DNA from: Myxocyprinus asiaticus
Taxonomy: Eukaryota; Chordata; Actinopteri; Cypriniformes; Catostomidae
Length of the DNA: 64,000 nucleotides
Direction: 5' to 3'
NCBI RefSeq assembly: GCF_019703515.2
Contig: NC_059379.1
Location: 26,316,880-26,380,879, forward strand
This document shows positions 56,473-64,000 of the stretch, in pieces. Made by a program: the position numbers and the translations under genes. The notes beneath the pieces were generated by a model. The model was not told the DNA's origin. It was given only the letters and a program-made list of their open reading frames with translations, and did not search any database. Every line of letters begins with the position of its first letter. The stretch's first letter is position 1.

Positions 56473-58261
56473 TAGGTATTGATACAGATTTCCCAATTTG
56501 ATTTGATTCCATTTTACAAGCTCTAGATTTGATTCCAAATCATATGGGTGTATTTCAATTATAATGTCTATTTTGCTCACATATGAAAGAAATTATCTCT
56601 CAGCTAAAGCTGTTAAATATACAGGAGACCTTTTAACTAGGCACATTACAAAAATATAAATTTTGTAAATTAGATAATATCATTAGTTTTCCATAATTGT
56701 AGTCACATTTACACTTTTTAAAATTTTTCAAATCCATGTATTCCATCAATAAATATGATGACTTGAAATTACATATATTATATTTTATATATATTGTTAT
56801 GTGTTCATTGTTTACATGCATAATTTGTACTATTTACAAATATTTACATTGATTTGTATAACACATTCTAAAACAGTGCTGTCTCTTTAAGAATAGCAGC
56901 AGTTCAGCGAGCAATTCATAGAAGTGTTTTGGTTGAGCACACATTATAGAGAGTGAAGTTGAATTTACCGCATTCTATACCGCATCTGTGCTATGAGTGA
57001 TTCAAATTAAATGGGGATTCACTCCAAGGGGACGACTGGCCATCTGGAGCACCAGGAGTTCATAAAGGCGAAATGGACGGTCTCCTAGGGCACAATTTAA
57101 CCATGAGAAACAATTTTATACACATGATCAACATGCTTATAATAAATTACTTTTATTTTTAAATACATTTTGTCTTATGGGTTCTTTCAATTAGACGCAA
57201 CTTTTCTGCACAGTATGCCTGGACCTCATTATCTGACATACAAATTAAAATAATGGTGACAACCAAAAACAATACACTTAAGTATAAAGCTGGTGTCTCA
57301 CTAGCCGATTTTACCAATGATTTTTATGTGTTCGCTTCATTAACATAATCACCGGCCAGGAAGAGGGAGTCAGAGCGCACATTAGCATTTCTCAGTGTTA
57401 ATCACTTGACTTTTGGGACTCCCTTCTGAGTTAATGGCTTCAAAGACTGAAAAACCACATCCGTCTTGTTTGAAAAACTATTCTGTCAGTGAGGAAGGGT
57501 CTTGTGTTCTCGTCAAGTGACCAGTGAGCTTTTTCTTTTACTAAAGAACAGGCAAGACGTCAAGATGATGAATCAGATTCTGTCACAGAGCTTTTTTCCA
57601 GCTTTAAATGAGCCACAACAGTCTGTTTGTATTGGATGTATTTCTTAACTCACTAAAAGCTGCATATGGACATGCGTTCTACAACAAGCCTTCACTGAAT
57701 AAATAAAAAATCACGCACTTTCACAAGGTAAAGTTACTCTCTCTTTTGTATAGTGGCAGAACAGATACAGGGAGAGAGAGCTCCATGACCATGAGAAAAG
57801 GTACTTTTCAATGCAGAAATAATGCAAAAGAAACAAATTATGGAAAAAAATAACCACAACATAAATTTTCCAGTTTTGGTCTGTTTTAAAATATAACCTT
57901 GTGAAAGTCAACTGAACCATCAAGAAAATTCAACATTGGAACTATTTTAGCCCCTGTTTTGGCACAAATCAAGCAAGCTACATGTCTACTCTATTGCAGT
58001 TGTTTGTGCTCATGTAGTACTCCTGTTGTTACAGTATTTTGGTATATACCTATTTACTAATGTTAACAGTTAGAATATTTTTGTAAAGTCTTACTAGTAT
58101 TATTAGCATCCCGTTATTACCGTGCCTTCTTATCTGAAGTTTTGACTCACTTTTATCAGTAAGATACAAATTTTACTGACAGCCATGTCAGTGGATACAA
58201 GGATGCAGCTAAAAGACTTTTTTGCACTCACACATATATTTATACATATATTGCACACAAT
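56473..58261. other. gene-free stretch with GGGTATTGATAC-type repeat
   Basis: The start (TAGGTATTGATACAGATTTCC) is the terminal part of a further dispersed repeat. It continues at least to the GTGCTGTCTCTTTAAGAATA segment near 56878. Its far end was not located. No coding sequence is supported. Confidence 0.45.
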
Positions 58262-58689
58262 TTATTTATTTTTTTGCACTGCTGCATCTGGGACTAAAGA
58301 ACCCAGGCACCACAGACACAGCTTTTTTGTTCTTGCAACAAAATATTTTGTTGTTGTTGCCATATTTTTATTTATTACAGCTCCATCCACTTTAGGGCCC
58401 AAAACCAGCCCCACAATGGCATCATTTGTGCCCGAAGTGATGTCCAGGATTTGATTTCTCATGTGAGGAGAGGGCACTTCCTTGGGCTGCAGGACAGGCA
58501 GTGTCATTTCAGAACTGTATGCCAAGTCTCTTCAATGATGACATAAGACGATGGGACAGAGCTGTCCTGCTGCTCACGTTTGTCCTTCTTCTCCGCACTT
58601 AAGGACAGAGTGACACTTAAGGCAGTTGCTAGGGTGTCCAGGGTGTTCACTTTGATCTTTCTCTCTTGCTGTCATGCCACCGGATGCTC

Positions 58690-59290
58690 TGCCTATCTTT
58701 TTACCTTTCTCTCAGGTTGATGCTCCACCTGACACTCTGCCTTTCTCTCCAACTTTCTCTCAGGCTGACGCTCCACCGGACACTCCGCCTTTCTTTCCAC
58801 CTTCCTCTCAGGCTTACACTCCACTGGACACTTAATTTTTCTCTCCACCTTTCTCTCAGGCTTACACTCCACCGGACACTCTGCTTTTCTCTCCACCTAT
58901 CTCTCAGGCAGACGCTTCACCGGACACTCCACCTTTCTCTCAACCTTCCTCTACGGCTGATACTCCACCAGACACTCCGCTTTATTTCTCCACCTTTCTC
59001 TCAGGTTGCCGATCCACCAGACACTCCGCCTTTCTCTCCACCTTTCTCTCAGGCTGACGCTCCAACGGACACTCCACCTTTCTTTCCGCCTGGCGCTCCA
59101 CTGGACGCTCTGCCTTTCTCTCCACCTTCCTCTCAGGCAGACGCTCCACCGGACACTTCACCTTTCTCTGCCACTGATGTGCCACTGGACGCTCTGCCTT
59201 TCTATCCACCTTTCTCTCAGGCTGATTCTCCAATGAAAACCCTGCCTTTCTCTCCACCATTCTCTCCATCTGACCCTCCACCTTTATCTC
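58690..59290 (-). repeat. 48/36-bp tandem repeat (about 13 units)
   Basis: On the plus strand each unit begins CTTTCTCTCCACCTTTCTCTC and includes GACGCTCCACCGGACACT. Full units are 48 bp and short ones 36 bp. Both lengths are multiples of three, so the minus-strand frame is kept, and a long plus-strand frame (58666-59313) is open for the same reason. Confidence 0.85.
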
Positions 59291-59677
59291 TGCTTTTCTC
59301 TCCTTTTGCTTAGCCTGACACATCTTTATTTTTCCCTTTCTACTTCTCTGCAAAGTGGAATCATGCTGGTCCCACGTTATTTTCATCGGCTGGCCCAGGA
59401 GATCCTCACCAATCAGTACGTTAAGAGCTTTCTCTGGATCACCAAAGTATGCAAAGATGGCAAAACCATACCCCTGACAGAGGTTGGTTGACCTGTCTCT
59501 ACACACCCGTAGATAACTGATGGGACCAAATGGTATGAATGTTGAAAAGAGCAGCTTTTTGTCCACCTCCCGCTGAACGTAATTCACAAGCAGTGCTCCA
59601 CTTTGATCTCCATTTTCAGAGACACGTTTGTAGGACAAGGCAATTTTAGCTGTCCATACAAACAGAATGTTCTCCAA
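58690..59677 (-). pseudogene. PABP-like RRM1 fragment fused to a 48-bp coding tandem repeat
   Basis: A minus-strand frame of 231 residues (59677-58982). Residues about 27-110 match the first RRM of cytoplasmic poly(A)-binding proteins: an RNP2-like ALLVNYV, PFGPISYLRVCRDRST, an RNP1 QGYGFAIF at 68-75, and LGQPMKITWDQHDSTLQ, where PABP has PVRIMWSQRDPSL. PABP's second RRM does not follow. Instead come Lys/Glu/Arg-rich repeats of 16 residues (VERKAECPVERQPERK) with 12-residue variants. An extra base makes a TAA at 58982-58984, and worn repeats continue to about 58690. The frame has no ATG before the RRM and an in-frame stop 15 nt upstream of the first codon. I read it as a decayed retrocopy or as an exon of an unknown gene. 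Confidence 0.6.
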
Positions 59678-59942
59678 AAGTGCTATATTTTACTGACAAT
59701 TGCTGTGTCCTTCACAGTAAACTGTCAGCTAGGCACAATCAGATCAATTGGTGCAAACTGAAATATTCAGCTCCTTTTGTAGGCTACAAACATTCTAAAT
59801 CTTGTTTACATTCTATTCTTTTGAAAACTCAGTAAGCAATCATGATGTCACAAAGAGTTCCATTCTTATGTGTTCAATAAGAGCTGTTGAGCTGTTCAAC
59901 TGTTATTTAAGAAAAACAACTGTAAATTCTAATAAATTATGT

Positions 59943-60390
59943 GGACGATTTGCACAAAAAGTCATATTGCAGTTATTTTGAAAAATATTGTGATTTGAAC
60001 TACGATATGAGAAACAAACAAAAAAAGTGATTGCTTTTGACCAAAACTTAGTACAGTTTTGCCCATGTTATACTGCTAATAAAAAGAATTAGGCTACTGA
60101 GGGTTAAAACTTGAGTCCTCTTAAAAAAAAAAAAAATATCTTCAGCCACAAACAAACAAACAAATAAATAAATAAAAAAATGAAACAAAGAGAAAAAAAT
60201 GTTGTTGTCTTCATTCATAGTGTACATTTTTTGTCCACTTTGTGAGCCCAGTATTCATAATTTTTTGGAACCCAGTCAACTTGAAAATTATATTTATTAT
60301 TATTATTATGTTTATTATTATGTTATGCAATAGAAATGTATTTCTGTAATAAAATCCTAACTTGCACGGGGCATTGATATGCAGAGGCCT
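59943..60390. repeat. GCATGATTTGGAC-type repeat, first copy
   Basis: GACGATTTGCACAAAAAGTC, GATTTGAACTACGATATGA, GTTTTGCCCATGTT and GCACGGGGCATTGATATGCA occur in the same order as in the next copy. Poly-A and TTA tracts interrupt it. Confidence 0.75.
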
Positions 60391-60426
60391 GTAGCACGGA
60401 GCTGGTTTTAATGGCTACCCAGTAGG

Positions 60427-60712
60427 GCTGCATGATTTGGACAAAAAGTCATGTTGCAATATTTTAGTAAAATATTGCGATTGTGATTTGAACTGCGATA
60501 TGATAAATAAAAAAACTAATAAGTGATTCCTTTTGACCAAAATTTGGTAATCTTTTGCCCATGTTCTACTGCCAATAAAAAGACTTTACACTTAAGGTTT
60601 ACACTTGAGTCCTCTTAAAAATAAACAATTACTTTTATTACTATATTGAATATTTATTTTACAAATTAATATATTTCCGTAATGCACGGGGCATTGCTAT
60701 GCAGTCCAGTCA
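60427..60712. repeat. GCATGATTTGGAC-type repeat, second copy
   Basis: Shares GGGCTGCATGATTTGGACAA, TTGATTTGAACTGCGATATG-like, TTTTGCCCATGTTCTACTGC and GCACGGGGCATTGCTATGCA with the copy just upstream. Both are direct repeats. Confidence 0.78.
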
Positions 60713-60842
60713 AACCAACGAGTTCTTAACCATCAAGCTTTTATTTTGGTAGACAATTGCAGGAAGAGTTTCTGTGTGTAGCTGAATTCACAACAGCCGT
60801 ATAATGTGCTCCTCATTTAACATGTTCTCCTGTCACTGAATA

Positions 60843-61070
60843 ATAGTTCACCTTAAAATGAAAAGTTTGTCACTATTTTCTCACCCTCATATTGTTCCAA
60901 ACAGAAGAAGAGAAGATGTTAGGAATAATGTTAGGGACTGACAGTGTCAATCCCCTTTTACTTTTATAGTATTTCTTCTCTTGTGTTCCATTGAAGAAAG
61001 AAAGCCATTTGGTTTTGGAACGAGTAAATAATTACATAATTTGTATTTTGGGATGAACTATCATTTTAAA
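60843..61070. mobile_element. inverted-repeat MITE copy 3 (worn)
   Basis: The left AATAGTTCACCTTAAAATGA and right TTTTGGGATGAACTATCATTTT are diverged versions of the AGGGATAGTTCACCC ends at 2440-3110. At about 230 bp it is shorter, lacking the core. Confidence 0.65.
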
Positions 61071-63712
61071 TGTGGTGGGAGAGATACCAGTGGTAAGAGA
61101 TTTGTTTATGACGTGCATGAGAGCAAAGTGTTTTTAGCAAGTCAGTTCACTCAGCGACCATCTTTGAAACACTCCCGAGCAGCTATTTTCTATGTAAACA
61201 AGTGGCATACAAGTGCAGATCCTTTCTACTTGAATGGGGAAAGACAGAAATCTCCAAAATGCTTGGTCAAAATTATGATCAAAGAACATATTTAAATTCA
61301 GCAGTAAAATCTGACAACACTGGTATCATAAATTGTGCTTCTTTGGCTTGAGTAGCTAATGCACATGCGTGTTTTTTTAGTTGATTGACAGACGATATTT
61401 TTTATCTAAAAGGTGATTGGCTCTTTTACCTGTAAGGTGGGACTTTCTACATCTGTTGACCATTGGTCGTTCCAAATCAATTTCTCCCATTCATTTTTAT
61501 AGAAGTGAACTGTCTCTGCTAAACTGCCTCTGATGAGAGCAGGAAAGAGCAAAGAAAGCAAAAGGAAAAGAAAAGATACACAATTATGCCCTTAGCAGAT
61601 ACTTTCTTACCAATGTGGTGCATAAATTATGTTCATGTACCTCTCAAATACTAGGACAGACAGCTGAGAAAACACATACTAAGCAGGACATCAGTCTCCA
61701 AGCAGAGGCATCTAACAGCTGCAGATATAATAAGACTATTATAAAACAAAATTCAGTTACTATCTTATTGAATACCAAGGCGTGATACTATAGCATAATA
61801 CACCAAGATGGGTCCCTACAGAAGAAAAGAACAGATTAAACAAAACAAAAGTTACTCAGATGAAAAGCACAGGTTTAAGGGCCAACATAAACCAGAGGAA
61901 TCTAATAGCTCAGTCTTTCACTGTGTAATGTCTTCATAACATTCTCACAAAATGTGGACATCCAGATCTCACAAATGCAGTTTGACGTCCCTGCAAACCC
62001 TTGAAGAAGTTATACATAATGGGAATACATAACTCTTAGCTCACGAGACCGAAGTGACACTGACCTATACGCCAAATACATTTCTCAACATATACAGTTC
62101 AGACTAAACACGTATAAGTGTTACATGTAGTTCAGAGATCTGATTAAAACATAAACAACCCTTTATTTCCAATCATAAATCAAACTATGAAAACAGATCC
62201 CAGTTTACCTGACAGAAACCAATCAGATTTGTTCTTCTAGACCCAAACGGAGAGCTTGCTCTAGTTGCTCAATGTTATTTTCGATACCTGTTTTTGATAC
62301 CAGATTGCTTTCTTTGAAAGCCTTGGTCATGGATTTGTATAAGTCAAAGTGCAAGTCTGCTTGGACTTATTGAGTTTTACTGTAGGTGTGGTTTTAAGAG
62401 TAGCTTTCAAAGCCTAAGTACAGCTAATAACGGAGAGTTAGCACAAACCTGAGCTGATGCAGGGCTATGCCTGCTCTTGGGCTGAAATAATTCATGCATA
62501 TTTCTTTCTCCCCCAATGTACTGGATCCAAGACAAAGCAAAGGCAAAGTCCATTGCCGAAAGCAAAACAGCTACAAAGACAAAAAATAATAACCCTGTGT
62601 TTAACTTTGAGAAATCCGGATTCAATATGGACATCCCAACCTTTGTGATTGCACTCTTGTTGTGTTTTAGATTCCTCAAGAATTGTCTCCTGCCAGCTCA
62701 AAGCAAATTTCACTCCCTCACACCAAATAAATGTTCCCCACATCTTTTCTTACTTGTGAGGCTTTGGCCTGAGGCCTTCCCTTGTCACTTTTGATTTGGG
62801 ATTTGCCTTCTCCCAAGCAGCGTCAAATGAAATGCCAGTGCGGGTTGAGGAGGTGTGTTTAACCTCACTCTCCGTGTGGCCTTTACTGACAACTCCTCAC
62901 TTTATTCAGCCCTCATTTTTCCCACCATCCAAAGAACAACAGCATTTAGAAAGGTAAAGTAAAACAAAATGCACGAGAAAGCTTTGGCATTCCTGATAAC
63001 TTTTTATTTAGGCTGATAAAACCAATGAATCATGCACAGCCGAGTTCGATTGAATTCCACTGAATTATCAATGATTGCGAGGAATATTAATATGCGAATG
63101 CAGGAACGTTTCTGAAGCCATGTTACTGACAAGGTTCTCAACAGAACTTTTCGTAAAATAATTTGTAACCCCAGAGACTGTTGAAAGGCCATAACACATT
63201 TTTGCATAGGTTTTCCAGCACATTCCAGAAAGGGGACATATTTTCGACTTTTTCACTCAGCAGATAAATGGTCTTAGAACACCATTTGAGAGTGTTTACC
63301 TGTGGATGTGGCCATCTTTCTGAGTCGGTGGCAGCAGGGACAGTAAGCAGAGGTGAGTCATTAAAGACTGGAAAGGTAACTGAGAACGATGGGCCTCAGA
63401 CAGATAACATCCAGCTGCTGTTACTGCTCCTGCCTCTGCTCGTCTTCCTCAGTCTGTCCTCAGCTTCTTTCTCTCACTCTGTACTCTACTGTTGTCCTAT
63501 ACCTCTATATCCCCATTTATACCTCTTATTAAGATGCATTTTGGGTGATCTCTTTAAAATGGGATGACACTAAAAACAGGCATAAACGGGGTCCAAAACA
63601 TTTTGAGATTTGTTCACTACAACCCCATTCAGAGGACTCATAGTGTAAACACTCCAGTCTGATCTCACGATGTAATTGGAAACAGTAGGTTGACTTTTCT
63701 AAAATTGGTCTG
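61071..63712. other. gene-free stretch
   Basis: No coding region is supported. Parts of 61120-61520 (TCACTCAGCGACCATCTTTG, GGTGATTGGCTCTTTTACC) look like a dispersed fish repeat but its ends are not visible. Confidence 0.45.
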
Positions 63713-63935
63713 TGCTTACCGAAATGCAAAAGACAGTGGCCAAAGCAGTAAGTGTTGTTGGGCATATGGGCATGTGTGCGGTCCATTTTCCAGGTGTAAT
63801 GTCCATGGAGGGGTGCAAAAAGTGAGTTGTGAAGAGAGATGTCTTGAGCTGTAGGCTTTAATACAGTGAAGAGGATTGCATATTTCATAAACTGTACCCC
63901 CCAGCTCAAACCCCAAACCTAAATCTAACCATCTG
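63713..63935. repeat. unnamed dispersed repeat, copy 2
   Basis: Same sequence family as 19565-19768 in the same orientation, with CAGTGGCCAAAG, CAGGTGTAATGTCCA, CAGTGAAGAGGA and CTGTACCCCCCA in order. The right part is AT-rich. Confidence 0.7.
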
Positions 63936-64000
63936 TGGAGTAAAAATTTAATGCTAGAGAGAAAAGTGCATCCTCCGAAATCCAAACCATGCTTGTCACT

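Noticed and set aside
58666..59313. 215-residue plus-strand frame rich in Leu, His and Ser
   Set aside because: It is the antisense of the 48-bp repeat. The minus strand carries the RRM in frame with the repeat, so the plus frame is a shadow.

Overview
The window looks like gene-poor DNA from a teleost fish, most likely a cyprinid. I infer this from the transposon set: DIRS retrotransposons with tyrosine recombinase, Ty3/gypsy LTR elements, Tc1-like and PIF/Harbinger remnants, hAT-type elements with 8-bp target duplications, AGGGATAGTTCACCC-type inverted-repeat MITEs, tRNA-derived SINEs, and long CT, GT and GGAT microsatellites. No intact host gene was found. Species cannot be settled from the sequence alone.

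Layout. 1-3.1 kb: a non-autonomous hAT (666-1927) and an inverted-repeat MITE (2440-3110). 3.5-5.65 kb: a short gypsy-type LTR element with a 5-bp target duplication. 7-10.3 kb: a Harbinger transposase remnant and two SINEs. 10389-15386: DIRS copy 1 (minus). 16509-18238: a lone LTR fragment of a retrovirus-like element. 18531-20392: a composite carrying Tc1-like ends. 20449-24698: a Ty3/gypsy element (minus) with a 5-bp target duplication and recognisable gag, protease, RT, RNase H and integrase. 26.0-45.4 kb: a 19-kb nest. An outer hAT-like element contains an inverted-repeat MITE, which contains a second hAT-like element, which contains a retrovirus-like provirus. That provirus has DIRS copy 2 inside its 3' LTR, and its 5' LTR is fused to DIRS copy 3. 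45.4-64 kb: mostly unique AT-rich sequence with two well-bounded hAT elements (51306-52675 and 55647-56464), a PABP-like RRM fragment with a 48-bp coding tandem repeat (about 58.7-59.7 kb, minus), a duplicated repeat near 60 kb and a third MITE.

How the parts relate. The three DIRS copies can be compared with each other. Only copy 3 keeps the RT palm (YLDD), but its recombinase tyrosine codon is a stop. Copies 1 and 2 keep the tyrosine but lost the RT palm through different deletions. All five surviving DIRS terminal repeats carry an octamer ATTTGCAT and a TATAAAAG box at fixed spacing. The lone LTR at 16.5 kb supplies the pre-insertion sequence for DIRS copy 2. All transposon genes seen are broken, so the window records layered transposition rather than a working gene system. 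The most unusual locus is the RRM-plus-repeat sequence near 59 kb.
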